Notes: generated by a model from the letters alone, not told the origin. Shown: positions 41,670 through 52,279, counted from the first letter of the stretch. The stretch: DNA of 64,000 nucleotides from Phaeodactylum tricornutum CCAP 1055/1 (GCF_000150955.2 NC_011670.1:1097766-1161765), one strand, 5' to 3'. A program made the numbers and translations.

Positions 41670-42569
41670 ATGACCACTATTCCTACCCAAAAACCCCTCG
41701 TGGTAATTCTCGGCTGGCTGGGATCCAAGCCTCGAAACCTATTGCCTTACGAACGACTCTATCAGCAGCTTGGCTTTCGTGTACTATGTCACACGGCCGC
41801 ACCAGCCATGATTGTTGAGTCCGTCTTGCAGCCGTCGTTGAAGGACCAAATCGTGTCGCCTCCGATTCCGTGGACGTCCTTGTCGGCATCGACACCACGG
41901 TCAATGTCACACTTGGCGTGGAACATTTTGGTCGAGTGTCACCAAGCGCATCCTTCCGCTATATTATTCCATCTCCTGTCGAACGGGGGATGCTTCGTGT
42001 GGGAACGCATAAGGCAGATACTCGATAGAACTATACAGAATGCTCCAAAGGAGCAACATACTACCGAGCTGTACCACCACAACGAAAAACTCGACCAATG
42101 TTTACAGCACGTTAAGAATAATATAGCCGGGGTCGTCTTTGACTCTTGTCCTGGAGGCCAGCTCGATGGTATCGGGAAGGCTTTGCAATATTGTTCTTGG
42201 GATGACCGAATCCAAGCAACATGGGCCGGTGGTTCGGATCTCTTTAAATTACAGTACGCTGGCACATCCAGCTCAATTTACCCGCAAGTACAAGCGCGGA
42301 GCCAGGAATATCTGGACTCATTGCGCGACGATTGCTGGAATCTGCCTCAATTGTACTTCTGCAGCGAAGATGACGATTTAGCTCCGTATCCCGCCTTGGA
42401 ATCCTTGGTCCGACATCGACAGCGGATATTCGGCAAAGATCTTATTTGGATGCGATCATGGCAGTCATCTCGTCATGTAAGTCATTTGTGCCAACATCCT
42501 AAGAATTATGCACAAACGCTAGAAAGCTTCGTCCAACGGTGCTTGTCCGATCAAAGTTCCAAGCTATAA
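41670..42569 (+). CDS. TMEM53/DUF829-family protein (alpha/beta-hydrolase-like)
   Basis: 299 aa from ATG 41670, the first in-frame ATG; the domain starts six residues later (KPLVVILGWLGSKPRNL), which is the usual DUF829 opening. Further motifs: LGFRVLCHTAA, FHLLSNGGCFVW (position of the nucleophile-like Ser), GVVFDSCPG, LPQLYFCSEDDDLAPY (Asp) and SRHVSHLCQHP (His). The residues of a hydrolase triad are therefore in place. Vertebrate TMEM53 lies in the nuclear envelope and dampens BMP signalling, but no enzyme activity is established for the family that I know of. The true N-terminus may lie further upstream, since the frame stays open for 90 codons. Converges with the glyoxalase-II-like gene, 43 bp apart. 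Confidence 0.75.
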   Translation: MTTIPTQKPLVVILGWLGSKPRNLLPYERLYQQLGFRVLCHTAAPAMIVESVLQPSLKDQIVSPPIPWTSLSASTPRSMSHLAWNILVECHQAHPSAILFHLLSNGGCFVWERIRQILDRTIQNAPKEQHTTELYHHNEKLDQCLQHVKNNIAGVVFDSCPGGQLDGIGKALQYCSWDDRIQATWAGGSDLFKLQYAGTSSSIYPQVQARSQEYLDSLRDDCWNLPQLYFCSEDDDLAPYPALESLVRHRQRIFGKDLIWMRSWQSSRHVSHLCQHPKNYAQTLESFVQRCLSDQSSKL

Positions 42570-42612
42570 TGCCAACTTAAAGCAGCCTCCGGTGTCTATA
42601 AGTCTTGATTAA

Positions 42613-44962
42613 TCACGCTTCCTTGAGAATACTCGCAGCCATCTCTACTTCAATACACGCCGCTTCTCCCTCTTCGTCGCAGGTTGTTGAGTTGATTGTA
42701 TTCATAGATGGATGCACCCGCATCGATTCTCCGGTTTGTGTGTTGGAATACGAGCCATCAGTCAGGGGGCAGCCAGTAGCGTTGCGACACAGATAGCATG
42801 AGAAAACATCATGACGAATCATTTCTCCGGCATGCTGCGGTAAGTTCGAGCGACCCACTGGATGCAGTGGATCGTAGTGTATTGCTGGTTGGGCGCATGG
42901 CCTGCACCAGTTTCCTTTTGGCCCGTACCAGGGTAAGCCATAAACAACCCACTTCAACGCACCCAATTCTACCTCATCATCCGCCGATGTCCCCTCGACA
43001 TCGACAGTATTGTAGCTCGAATCTTCGACGGTCAGCTTTAGATCACCAAGAACACGGCCTTGGAATTCCAACGCTTCTCTCCATATTTGTGCAATCATTG
43101 CGTGGAGGCGCCGCCCCTCCTGATTGTCTTCAATCAATCCAAGCCAAGTCAACACCGTAATCAATCGTATTTTGCTGATTCGTATCCTGTTGTTCGTAGC
43201 CCGGGTAGGTGGAGGTAATTTGAGAACACGCGCATCGGCCAAAGTCAACGCAGCGGGACGCGATCCCAACAAGACAAAGCCAACAAGTCCCTTAAAGACA
43301 CTACGGTTCGACGGTAGCGTATTGGGAATTGGTCGTCGATTTACGGAGGGCGTTCCGAGTTTCGTTTTCATCCTTTTCAGCACATGGCTAGCTTGTGCTG
43401 CTGACATTCTGCCGGACTCCAACCTTTCGATAACATCGTTGAAATCGTCAGCGTAGACGGTTGTAAAGACTTGGCGATTGATGTTTTGGGCCGCTAAATT
43501 CCACTGCCTTGTTGTCGACGATAACGGCGGTCCATCCTTCGATCTTGCGTTTGCCGTTCCGTTGCTGTGTGGATTTTCAAACAATCCATAGTCTTCAGCA
43601 ATTTTGACCATCGCAAAGTGATCATTCCAGTGTCGAATAGCTCCCGATAGTATTTCTCCCCTTTTTCGCAGACTACGGAATTGCGGATTGATGTAGAGTT
43701 CTCGTTGCAGCGAAGATGGAACGCATAAGAGCTTACCACTGCTGTGCGGTAGAGATCGTCGGTGCATGGCGACGTAGAGTTGAGAAACGGTTTCAAAGAA
43801 ATAGTCAGGAGAAAAGAGTTTCCAGTTGCAAGAATCACCCACGCTTTGCGATAATTGTCGTATCAGTAATTCCGCCGTATACTCGTGCCCCGAAAACAGC
43901 ATAACTTTGTCGCTACTAAGCGAGTTGGAGCGATCACCATTGTAGCCACATCGTGCCAACAATTCCGCGAAACATCGCTCCACGGCGTAACCAGCAGCGC
44001 TGGCTTTGATAGCCGAATATCCATGCTTCGTAGCAGTTTCTTCCTGGTGTTTATCTACATCTGCTTCAAACGGCACACCACTACCAGCGCTGAACATTGT
44101 GTCACCCGTAAACATGTAAACGCCAGCATTACTGCCTTCTCTGGTACGCAACAAGTACGTCATGGAGCCTCTGGTGTGTGCCGGTGTCGCGACTGCTTCC
44201 ACGCTTACAAGATCTTGCATATCGTTGAGTCCGTGCCGGGGCAATGGCAAGAATTCTCCATCCGCCACTGGAAAATTGCAGCCAGGCACGCCTTCCACGG
44301 CACCTCCAATAATGAGGTTCAGATGTTCCCCAACCACCGCGTGTTGTGCAAGATCCTCATTACCTCCGGTATGATCCCAATGTTTGTGCGTCGACACAAT
44401 GGATTGCACCTGAATGGGCTGTTTATTGTAATGGATGTCACTGATAATTTCCAGCTGCCGCACGACAGCCACAGCATCTCCACAGTCGACCACGAACGCC
44501 ACAATCTGTTCGTTCGATACCGACACGCGACCCAGCGGACGTCGTCACGGTCCGGGGAGGTACGCAGAGGACGAGATGACCCAAATTGTCCAAAAGCTGC
44601 GGCAGTGGATGAATGTATACCCGTTCCGGTACCACTTCCACGCGCGTCTCCATCGCACGGGAGTGGAACCCGCCATTCTTGTCGTCGGTCTTGGGACTGC
44701 GAGCTTTTTGGGCCAGCCGGATGATGAAAAAGTGCGCCCACCGGCCTAATCCGGTGGGATACAGAAATTCAACGGCGTAGACCATTCGTGCGGCTACCGG
44801 GGCGACCAAAATGCCAAGAATTACGCCTGGAAACGCCAACAAGATTCCCACGCCCCCCACCAAGCACATGGTCAACAGCACCACGGCAGCGACGGGACGC
44901 ATCAAACACGGATTGTGTCGCCACGTCCGCAAGCGGTGAAAAAAGACGCCTTCTTCAGTCAT
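42613..44962 (-). CDS. membrane-anchored glyoxalase-II-like metallo-beta-lactamase protein
   Basis: Two exons, 44962-44564 and 44505-42613, joined across a short 58-nt intron; 763 aa. The N-terminal ~75 residues hold two hydrophobic segments (PVAAVVLLTMCLVGGVGILL and FPGVILGILVAPVAA). The metallo-beta-lactamase domain starts at VYIHPLPQLLDNLGHLVLC and has the dinuclear-zinc ligands: THKHWDHTGG, ATPAHTRGSM, FTGDTMFSAG and LFSGHEYT, all in glyoxalase II style. Beyond the usual ~260 residues lies a ~400-residue extension with rhodanese-unlike, His/Cys-containing sequence near the end (WCRPCAQPAIHYDP, FSCYLCRNATGCPL). Glyoxalase II cleaves S-lactoylglutathione to lactate and glutathione. The membrane anchor and the extension are not typical, so the true substrate is open. 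The splice is my best frame-preserving solution. Confidence 0.75.
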
Positions 44963-45702
44963 TGTGTGGTCCAGTGAAGTTGCTGGCAAGTTCCTAGATA
45001 GCCGAACTAACAAGGGTTGTTGCTCGCCAATGATTGCACCGGCGCTGCGAAGAGTCCTCGTCGCAGCCACGAAACGTCGGCACGAAGGAACAGGTCGCTT
45101 CGTAACACGTAATCTTCCGAATAGCGACGCGTCTAGAAGCCAATTATCGACAGCTCTAAACAACTCTTCTTGGAAAGATAATGCACGTGGGGTTGTAGTC
45201 GTTGAGTCGAACGCAGTCTGGACGGTTCGTTGACTGTGATAGGGATGCTGGCCAATACGAAAGTTTCGAACAGAATTCCTACAAATGCTGCACTCACAGT
45301 AAAAGAGTAATAGCAGATGCGCAGGTTTTGGCTGAGCGTGCCAACATTCAAACGGTTTGTTTGCTTAACGTTTTCCGTTACCTTTATTTAAATGGTTGGA
45401 TCGTCGAGGCATGGTACTTTCATGACAAAAATATCGATTTTTTGCCATCCGGTTGTGTTACCGGATACATGGTGTACCTACAAAGGTAGCGGAGCGCTGA
45501 CGGTGTACTGTGGCTACCCCGAACTCTGTTGAACAATTTGAGATTTTGACGTCGTTTCCACTGTTTTAACAAAAGTCAAAAAATGTTGACTGGGAACGAG
45601 ACCGATCCCAGCAAAACATCGAACGAAAGAGGTAATCGCAGGTAGCTTCTTTTCTGGAATCGCACTGTGCAAAAGCAATGGTCAAAGTACTTACGTAAAG
45701 CC
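44963..45702. other. intergenic, divergent upstream region
   Basis: About 740 bp between the glyoxalase-like gene and PPCDC. A minus-strand frame is open across 44963-45163 upstream of the glyoxalase-like ATG with only a TTG start. No other gene or repeat is recognised. Confidence 0.5.
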
Positions 45703-46540
45703 ATGTCTACTTTGCCTCGTATCGGCGTGCACCGTCCATCCGACTCATCCCGTACGAGTCGGCGCCGTCGTCGTGTTTTGCTGGGCGTAACGGGCTCCGT
45801 TGCGGCCGTGAAGGTACCCGAAATAGCCGTCCGTCTGGTGGAGGAAGTAGGGAACTTGCAAGTCACGATTGTTCTCACTCGGGGAGGACTCACGTTTTGG
45901 AATCAAGCACAAGCGTACAATCTACACTACTGGAATCGGCTGCAATGTTATCTTGGACGAGCACCAAGCGACGACGGAACGACCGATCGGAACGAGATAT
46001 CGGTACTCGGTGAGTCAATTGCATGATCGATAATAAAAAAAACAGGGGATCATACGCGATCATCGTACGGAAAAAGATTAACGCGTTACGCCAATTCCTG
46101 CTGTTTTAGATTCGGAAGACGAGTGGCGCTCTTGGAAGACGCTTGGTGACCCGGTCCTGCACATTGAACTCCGCGAATGGGCCGACGTACTATTGCTTTG
46201 CCCCTTATCCGCACACACGCTCGCGAAAATATCGCACGGTCTTTGTGACGATGTACTTTCCAGTATCGTACGCGCCTGGGACTGGGGCTACCACGCTACG
46301 AGGCCGCCCAAACCAATATTGGTCGCCCCCGCCATGAACACAGCGATGTGGACGCACCCGTTGACTGCCCAGCAGCTCCAAACTGTGCAATCGTTCTATA
46401 ACGCATCTCGGTATCCCGAGAAGGGAGTGCTGCTTATTGATCCTCAAACGAAAGAGTTGGCCTGTGGAGAAGTCGGTAACGGGGCTCTGGCAGCGGTTGA
46501 GACTATACTAAGTGCGGTTCGGGAAGCCCTATGTGCATAG
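45703..46540 (+). CDS. PPCDC: phosphopantothenoylcysteine decarboxylase (HAL3/CoaC-like)
   Basis: Two exons, 45703-46009 and 46110-46540, with a 100-nt intron; 245 aa. ATG 45703 precedes a basic N-terminus and the flavoprotein fold. HFCD-family motifs: LLGVTGSVAAVKVPEIA (FMN-binding), IELREWADVLLLCPLSAHTL with the active-site His just before (VLHIEL), APAMNTAMW (the PxMNxxMW substrate clamp) and LACGEVGNGA with the catalytic Cys. The enzyme decarboxylates 4'-phosphopantothenoylcysteine to 4'-phosphopantetheine, the third step from pantothenate to CoA. An insert after LHYWNRL (GRAPSDDGTTDRNE) makes it slightly longer than plant HAL3. The basic stretch SSRTSRRRRRV is not a clear targeting signal. 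Confidence 0.92.
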
Positions 46541-46684
46541 GGAAACTACAGGTCTCTCAAACCGTGAGATGTAATACATTCTACGGATTTGCCGTTGTAT
46601 CGCGATCAAGACGATTCTATTGTTTTTATAAAGCCAGTCTTGTAGAAAGGGAGCAGGGAGAGAAAGTGATGATGATCGACATCT

Positions 46685-47628
46685 CTACACAATACCAAGT
46701 CCAGCCGTTTGCGGAAGCACCAAGGGTGTCGAACTCTTGACGGCCATGTAGTAGTACCAGAAAAAGTCAATCATCAATACCAGCTGGACGAATTGCGAAA
46801 AAAGCGCCAGATATCCCGGAAGCTTCGAGCCCGAGCTATTGGCCAACTCATGATAGCTGTAGATCCAGAAAAAGAACTCCATGAGCCGACCGAAACCCAG
46901 GGCTGCAACAAAATGTGCCGTGAGAAGCTCGACGACTCCCGAAGCCTGCTTTTGGAACATGTAAAGTTGTGGCATGAGAGCTGTAGATTCCAAGTACATC
47001 GCGTACGTCCATGCCGTATCGCTAATGAAATCAGCGTTCAAGTTAGGATGAATCAAAATAGCAATGATCAGAATGGGTCCAGCCAAGTAAATAGCGCCTA
47101 AGCCTTCTGGGACATTGAATTCTCCGAACCGATCCAGCTCTTTTTGGTACGTTCCTTTAAAAGGGACCATGCATCCGTACAATGCACTCGCGGTGAACAG
47201 CAGCGCAGCAATCTCGATAAAATGATACAACCAGTCACCCGATTTGTCGTACGGCAAATATCCCTCATGCCGAATGATGGAAGTGAGTCGGAAGAAGAAA
47301 ACCAGACAGTAGAGCTGAAGAGTTTTGACGGAAACACCAGATGCTCGCTCTGACTTGAAGGTTTTGACGTTAAGAATTCCAAAGCCAAACATCCGTGACA
47401 TGGCACCATACGTCATTAGAAAAGAAAAGTCTCCTCCCGATAGCATAGAGTAGACGACTAGAGAAATGGTGAAAAATCCAGCCCAAATATAAACATTCTT
47501 GTTCAGTGCCTTTAGAGCAATGCTCTTCTTCCCTTTCTTGGTTTCGTCAGATTTTTCGTTCTACGCTCATGATTCAAACAAACAAAGGTAAGTAAAACAT
47601 CATATACATTTGTACCTACGGATTCCAT
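46685..47628 (-). CDS. ERD2-like (KDEL-receptor family) membrane protein
   Basis: The main exon is 47560-46685 (292 codons, open from an AG acceptor at 47561). A nine-base first exon 47628-47620 (Met-Glu-Ser) with a GTAGGT donor joins in frame across 59 nt; this exon is tentative. The first ATG inside the main exon is 47446. Seven to eight hydrophobic segments are seen. ERD2-type landmarks are FGILNVKTFKSERASGVSVK (position of the ligand-binding basic residues), LQLYCLVFFFRLTS, WLYHFIEIAALLF, LESTALMPQLYMFQ, LTAHFVAALGFGRLMEF and LIDFFWYYYMA-like MIDFFWYYYMAVK. An extra N-terminal TM (NVYIWAGFFTISLVVYSM) makes it the ERD2-like (ERP) subtype seen in plants and protists. Such receptors return HDEL/KDEL proteins from Golgi to ER; the function of the ERP subtype is less certain. 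Confidence 0.8.
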
Positions 47629-47703
47629 ACTCCGAAAGTAGGAAAAATAAATATAGAAATTTTCTCAGTACGTTGACCAGGTTGAAGGACGGACACGGAA
47701 TCT

Positions 47704-48036
47704 TTAGCAAAACTTTCCCAAAGTCTTGCCCATTCGTGCAATCACTTGGACAAAATCGACCATGGGCCACGGCACAATGACCTGAAAATACCCCCCAGCC
47801 AAACCTACCATGTAATCACCCGATCCCTGTGCACTGTATCCACCGTAATCTCCTCCATAGCCTTGCGGAGAAGGAGCGGCGTAGGAGGCGCCTCCGCCGT
47901 AGCCACCTCCGTACGACGGAGCCATGTAGGCGCCTCCTGTGGGAGCTCCACCGCCGTAGCTGGCACCTCCCCCGTATCCGCCGCCTCCAGGATTAGACTG
48001 AAAGCCGTGGCGTCCGTAAGGCCCTTCGGAAGACAT
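47704..48036 (-). CDS. Gly/Tyr-rich small ORF, possibly 5' exon of the ERD2-like gene
   Basis: ATG 48036 opens a 110-residue ORF. Residues ~15-75 are made of Gly-Gly-Gly-Tyr/Ala-Ser/Pro repeats (GGGGYGGGASYGGGAPTGG and variants), then a hydrophobic-amphipathic segment (MVGLAGGYFQVIVPWPMVDF) and a basic end. No family is recognised. Its stop is only 75 bp before the tentative start of the ERD2-like gene on the same strand, so it could be a first exon of that gene through a donor such as CAA/GTGATT. As a stand-alone protein it would be a small Gly-rich, peripheral membrane protein. Repetitive composition makes chance ORFs likely, hence low confidence. Confidence 0.45.
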   Translation of the reverse strand: MSSEGPYGRHGFQSNPGGGGYGGGASYGGGAPTGGAYMAPSYGGGYGGGASYAAPSPQGYGGDYGGYSAQGSGDYMVGLAGGYFQVIVPWPMVDFVQVIARMGKTLGKFC

Positions 48037-48566
48037 ACTGCTACTGCTGTAAATGAATGTGATCAAAAAGTACAAAGCGGCCTCCCGAGAGCTCTGGTCG
48101 TTAATCCTGTATGCGTTGGTCGAAAGCAACGGCTCGAATGTGTTCCCAGTATGTATTTTATCGTCGTGATCCAGGGGAGCGCGATTGTAGTAGTGTGGCC
48201 GCCGTCCATGCCGCTGCTTCCCCGCGCGCGACGGGCATGTCTTCGACTTCTCATACATCAAACGACGATGCGCCACGTGAAGCTAGCTCGGGATTCCTTT
48301 CTCATGAGTCACCCGGAAACCGGTTTCAAAGGAATGCATGACTGTGAACAAGCCCGTGCTACACTGCACGTCAGGGTGTGCTACTCTGCACGTGGCAAAA
48401 AGCTAGGAAAAGTACAGAAATGTGTGCAGGTACATCGATGGTTCGGCAACAAATGGTCTTGCACTTTTCGTTCCGTTTGTTGTTTATGTGAATCGATTTT
48501 TCAAGCTTCTTGATAGAAATCATCGTCTGGTAGCACGTCGCAATTCCAAGTCTACATACGTAATCT
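48037..48566. other. intergenic between Gly-rich ORF and two-pore K+ channel
   Basis: About 530 bp. A 255-codon plus-strand ORF overlaps here and the Gly-rich ORF on the opposite strand; it is a shadow of the GC-rich repeat. No RNA gene recognised. Confidence 0.5.
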
Positions 48567-49442
48567 CTAGCTTCGTTTACTAGCTATCTTCTTTCTTTCT
48601 TTTCTATCTATTGGGATGGCTTTCAGCGGTACTTTGTTGGTGGAAGCTCTCTTCTTTGGTGCAGGCATAGAAACATAACATACCCCTTCCAATAGCACCC
48701 TCGCTGGTTCCATAAGCCCGGCCACCACAGGAATGGCGCAGATGGCGTAGAAAGCAACAGCAATCTTTCCCGCATCCGTAGATGGTGTAACGTCTCCGTA
48801 TCCGATTGTAGTACCTTTGGTGAAAACATCGTGAGTAATCCGAAATGAAAATTTGTTCCACGTTCCTTCGATTTTCCTTTACGTACCAGTGATGAAGCTT
48901 GCGTACATAGCTTCGGCTTCGTTCAAACCTTCCAACTGCATAAATATTCCCACACCAACACTCATGGCTACCGTCCCCACAGTCGGCAGTCCCCCCGGAA
49001 CATGCTTTGTCCAAGATGATGCCAAAGTCATGACCGGACCACCGAACATTCCAAGTCCAAACAGACCATAACACACGAGAAAAACCTGGCCCAGCAGTGT
49101 CAGATCGCCAGGACAGATATCCCCGTACCCGACACTGTGAAAAATGCAACAAATGCATGAAAAAGTGGGTTTGTCGGTTTGAACATGTTTCCATGCCAAT
49201 ATTCTACCAAAAAGATACTCTTTTATTCAAAGTCAACAAACTCACGTTGTCAATGTGATCACGGAACAGTAGAAGGCATTGACGAGTGGATCCCCTTTAG
49301 CATTGTCAACCATCAGTCCGGGAATGCGCAGGAAGGCAAAAGTTCCCATCGCCAATAGAGACACTCCAAGAAAAAGGATACGCCAAGGCGACAGGAACCT
49401 TGGTGGATCTTCCGAAAGGGTACTCGAGGCTCTTTTCCCCAT
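48567..49442 (-). CDS. small two-pore-domain potassium channel
   Basis: Three exons, 49442-49246, 49134-48887 and 48814-48567, with introns of 111 and 72 nt; 230 aa. Each intron cuts directly before a selectivity filter, and splicing rebuilds TLTTVGYGD and TGTTIGYGD. The order TM1 (ILFLGVSLLAMGTFAFL), pore 1, TM2 (VFLVCYGLFGLGMFGG), TM3 (GTVAMSVGVGIFM), pore 2 (MYASFITG...), TM4 (AVAFYAICAIPVVAGLM) is that of TPK/K2P channels, which dimerise to pass K+. At 230 residues it lacks the cytosolic EF-hands of plant TPK. The C-terminus ends in a basic tail (APKKRASTNK...). The N-terminus is uncertain: ATG 49551 opens a 44-codon frame overlapping it, which does not join by a convincing splice. Confidence 0.85.
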
Positions 49443-49873
49443 CTTTATTGACCAACGCCCCTTGCTCGACCCTTCCCACAAAATTGTAGGACTTGGAAGT
49501 GAGATCACGGTTATTGCCTTTCCCGTTCCGAGCCGTCAACGATCGTTTCATCGGGCAAATTTGCCAGAAGTGAACGGATAAGTCTTGGAGTACCCATACA
49601 CGCCGAACGCTTTTTATTCCTATGTACTCGGGACTGAAATTGAAGCGCTACAAATGTTGCTTCTTCATGGTGGGCACCGGGTCAGTAATCGCGTCACTTT
49701 ACGGCAAGGTCCATGTTTGACCAAGAATAACCTTCCATTTTACGTTCATAAAAAATCAATTTTCAGACAAACCATAGACGATATTTAAGGCATGCATAGG
49801 GTGCGTTACGAATCAAACAGCCTTCGCACCTCTGCACACTGCGGCAGGGCAACCCCAAAGAGGCCAAGGTAGA
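49443..49873. other. intergenic between two minus-strand genes
   Basis: About 430 bp. It contains the K+ channel promoter and the 3' flank of the REEP-like gene. ORF 49306-49551 (minus) extends into it in a different frame from the channel. Nothing else recognised. Confidence 0.45.
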
Positions 49874-50727
49874 CTACGTGACCTTCTTGTTTTCTTGGGT
49901 CGACGAAACGGCCGAGGCGGCGGAAGTGGCAATGTCCGAAGCTGCGTTCGAAAATTCCGAGGCGAACGAGCCCGAGTTCTTCTTTGCGTTCGCCAAAGCT
50001 TGGTCAATTTTGGATTCGTTCTTTTTCAAAAGATCCTTGAGGAAACTCTCGTACAAGAACTTGGCACCCTTGGTTTGAGGCAACATGGCCCAAAGCAGAA
50101 AGGCGAGTTTAAATGCAAAGTAGAACGGGATCCAGTACAAAAGGACGTCCACGAACACTTCGATGATACTGAAAAAAGCAAAAATGACCCAGTACACCAG
50201 CCACTGCGTGTCGTCCCCCTTTGATTTTGTTTCAATCGCTTGAAAGCTCTTGAAAGCGGGATAGACAAAGCCGACGAGGCTAGTGAGAGACGCAATGCCG
50301 ATTCCGAAAACAGTCAAGACCGCAAACAGCAACCCGCCCCCGAGGACGAGAAACTCCTTGGGAACACTAGTCGTTGACTGCAACAAGAAGAACAAGAAGA
50401 ATTGATGGTGAGTGAGTTTTTCATGAACAATGAGAAAGCGAGTGTTGAGCAAACGATTTGGAAAACACTTTCACTTTTAGGATACGGTATCAGATATTAT
50501 GAGCGTCCCACGTCGAAGCGTATTAGTTTCGAAGACCAACGGTAACATCGTATCATGCACAAAATCCACAAGAACCCTTGCAGAATATTGAAATACACTT
50601 TTGTTCGCTCGCTTTGTTACGAAATTCCAAGCCGCCGCGCGTCCTTACACACCTCGGCTTGCTGCAACACTGGATACTTGTCCAGCTTGGTTCGTAGAAC
50701 CTGCAATTTCTCTTGTACAATGTCCAT
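49874..50727 (-). CDS. REEP/Yop1/HVA22-family ER-shaping protein
   Basis: Two exons, 50727-50653 and 50377-49874, with a 275-nt intron between codons (donor GAG/GTGTGT, acceptor TTGCAG); 192 aa. The joined start DKYPVLQQAE-STTSVPKEFLVLGG matches the KYPxLNQLE...VPKSYLVLG opening of Yop1. Further motifs: GFVYPAFKSFQAIETKSKGD, DTQWLVYWVIFAFFSIIE, LLYWIPFYFAFKLAFLLWAM and LPQTKGAKFLYESF. These proteins insert hydrophobic hairpins into the ER membrane and help curve it into tubules. A C-terminal Ala/Ser-rich helix (AKKNSGSFASEF...) extends past the domain. The intron is the longest spliced here. Confidence 0.9.
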
Positions 50728-51279
50728 GGTGCGGTTTCGTGGTATAAAGAGTTGCGAGTGAATGCGGTGGCTTGTACGGTGCTTGTCTCCTGACGAACCC
50801 CGAGTGGGAGGTAAACGAAATCCACAGCCGGAAAAAAGGTTCGTTGTGTGCGACGTAGTGCAGCTACCACTTCTCCGCGCGGGTGATAAAGCGTTCGTTA
50901 GATTTTTATTATTCTGATAATCTATCATGGTACGCTCGGTGGATGGTGGAACCACACTTTCTAGAGTGGCGGAGGCAGAAAGCGAGGCTTGCGCAAGGTG
51001 GACTATCAGACATGCTTTTGACCAGTAGTGTCACATACATAATCTCAGTCATATTTGTATATCGTCGCATAAATTCATGTTGCGCGCACGTCCGCTTCCC
51101 GCCAAACGTAAAACCTGCCGCCAAACGGCTATCACGAAAATCTCGAGCTAGCTGTAACAAAAATATGGTCGCAGCTATTCATCATTTGTTGTTGCTATTG
51201 ACAGCGTAATTATCGTAAATCCTTCATCAGAAATATCTAGAGGGACCAGTAGACACAAAGTCTCCATTCAACCGACAAA
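50728..51279. promoter_or_regulatory. divergent upstream region of REEP-like and RPA2
   Basis: About 550 bp between two divergent starts. ORFs on both strands (50883-51209 plus, 50909-51160 minus) mirror each other and have no domain. Promoters for both genes are presumed here. Confidence 0.45.
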
Positions 51280-52214
51280 ATGAACTACGGTATGGGCGAG
51301 AATCGACCGAAGTGTCTTGTACAGGCTAGTTGCCCCGCGTCCCTTCTGACACTGTTTTTTCTTGCCGTGTGTGTTTGCCTGGTTTGCCGTTACGAATAGG
51401 AATGGACTATCAAGGTGGGGGAGGTTTTGGAAACAGCGGAAGTGCCGGGGGTAGCGGCTACAGTGGCGGTGGCGGTAGTGCGGGGAATAGTGGAGGCAAA
51501 GCTCGTCGGTCCTACGACGAACAAACCATGGTCCCCGTGACGATTCGAATGTGTCTGGGAGCCATGCCGGACGAAATATCCGAAGGCGTGGGAGGCTTAC
51601 AGCTCGAAGATGGGCGTAGACTCTACCACGTGCGTTTCGTCGCAGCTGTCCGCTCGTTCGAGGACTTCTCGACGAACGTCGTCTACACCTTGGAAGACGG
51701 CACCGGATTGATGGAAGTCAAGCAATGGCTGGACGATAACCATTGTACCGCAATTGCCGAGATGCGTCAGCACACACTCAAGGAAAATATCTATCTGAAA
51801 GTTGTGGGGCAGATTAAGGAATACGACGGTAAAAAAATGGTCGTAGCCGAATCAATCCGGGTACTATCGACTGGGAACGAACTGGCCCACCACATGCTCG
51901 AAGTAGTCTACGCTGGGGAAACTTTCAAGCGCAAGGACAGTATCGTTGCACCGCAGTCATCTATGATGTTCAACACCAATACCGTGAAAGGATCGGCGCT
52001 GCATGCCAACTCTAGTGACGGCGGATGGAAGGACGAGCTGCTGCGCTTTATCCGGATGGAAGGGGACAAGTCCGATATGGGGGTCAGTATAGATGCCTGT
52101 ATCAAGTACATTGGACGCCCATCGTCCGAAGTTCATCAGGCCGTAGCTGATTTCTCTTCCAATGGAAATCTGTACTCAACTATCGACGAGAACTACTACA
52201 AGTTTGCTATGTAA
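51280..52214 (+). CDS. RPA2: replication protein A subunit 2 (RPA32)
   Basis: Two exons, 51280-51289 (ten bases, MNY plus one base) and 51400-52214, with a 110-nt intron; 274 aa. Without splicing the start meets a stop in the intron. ATG 51402 in exon 2 would work alone, losing only four residues. The N-terminal Gly/Ser-rich phospho-region (GGGGFGNSGSAGGSG) leads into the OB fold (~55-190: MVPVTIRMCLGA, VRFVAAVRSFEDFSTNVVYT, EVKQWLDD, LKENIYLKVVGQIKEYDGKK, ESIRVLSTGNELAHHMLEV). A C-terminal winged helix (DACIKYIGRPSSEVHQAVAD, LYSTIDENYYKF) closes it. RPA2 forms the single-strand DNA-binding trimer with RPA1 and RPA3 in replication and repair. Confidence 0.93.
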
Positions 52215-52279
52215 AGGAGCTTCCCTGTAAGGTTTCAAGCAAAGCGTTCTTTTTAAGTATAGTACTCCTTTTGTATGGC

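Noticed and set aside
47746-48513. 255-codon plus-strand ORF
   Set aside because: It lies opposite the Gly-rich repeat and the intergenic region; low-complexity Ser/Val/Arg content and no domain. It is a shadow of GC-rich repeats.
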